Source of the DNA: Caldicellulosiruptor hydrothermalis 108
GTDB lineage: Bacteria; Bacillota; Thermoanaerobacteria; Caldicellulosiruptorales; Caldicellulosiruptoraceae
Assembly (NCBI RefSeq): GCF_000166355.1
Contig: NC_014652.1
Location: forward strand, 1,772,928 to 1,836,927
Direction: 5' to 3'
DNA: 64,000 nt
Every line of letters begins with the position of its first letter. Position 1 is the first letter of the stretch. The translations under genes were made by a program, and so were the position numbers. The notes below the pieces were generated by a model. The model saw nothing but the letters and a program-made list of their open reading frames with translations, was not told where the DNA came from and searched no databases. Below are positions 63,907 through 64,000 of this stretch, piece after piece.

Positions 63907-64000
63907 CTTTTCACCTCATAACCTGCTTTTTATATATTTTAACATTGATTGAGAAAGTATAAAAGACAAATATATCAAAAAGGCTCCCCGCCTAAAACCT

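Overview
The window reads as chromosome of a low-GC, Gram-positive, anaerobe-type Clostridia. Evidence is the AT-rich codon use, Firmicutes gene orders (ylxM-ffh-rpsP-khpA-rimM-trmD-rplS-rbgA-rnhB-ylqG-ylqH-yraN; yybS-gdpP-rplI-dnaB) and a spore-type dpaA-dpaB-spoIIIE cluster. The overall look suggests Caldicellulosiruptor or a close thermophilic relative, but that is an impression, not a database result.

Layout. 1-7.7 kb (minus): rimO (runs off the left edge), folD, ygiQ, a SpoIIIE/FtsK translocase and the dipicolinate synthase pair dpaB/dpaA. 7.8-15.4 kb (minus): one long translation/ribosome-biogenesis cluster from ylxM to yraN, with its own promoter and two internal hairpins. 15.6-17.1 kb: gltX (plus). 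17.1-20.3 kb: Leloir genes galT-galK-galE (minus). 20.4-24.7 kb: lon-engB-DUF523-AraC/PocR regulator. 24.7-28.8 kb: glpP facing a GlpA-like/FAD oxidoreductase/DUF1667 operon whose leader carries a strong terminator, the arrangement expected for GlpP antitermination. 28.9-30.7 kb: Fe-alcohol dehydrogenase and azoreductase.

30.8-49.7 kb is a very AT-rich accessory island, clearly decaying. It holds exported beta-propeller-like proteins, a broken RlpA-like gene, an NlpC/P60-like protein, a frameshifted type-44 polymorphic toxin with a DUF5412 neighbour, a DDE transposase, an IS21 remnant, ABC exporters, an MFS carrier and two separate halves of a radical SAM/SPASM maturase. A promoter-leader module of about 300 bp (TTGACA-17/18-TAAAAT, then a leader ending in a CATCAAC block) occurs four times, each in front of a different gene. 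A 440-bp duplicate of the 3' end of the MMPL gene lies at 39.8-40.2 kb, so the ABC/radical-SAM block is bounded by direct repeats.

49.7-64 kb (minus) returns to core genome: the MMPL exporter, tyrS, murJ, an mtaD-ahcY pair for SAH recycling, dnaB, rplI, gdpP, yybS and pheA. No tRNA, rRNA or CRISPR array was seen.
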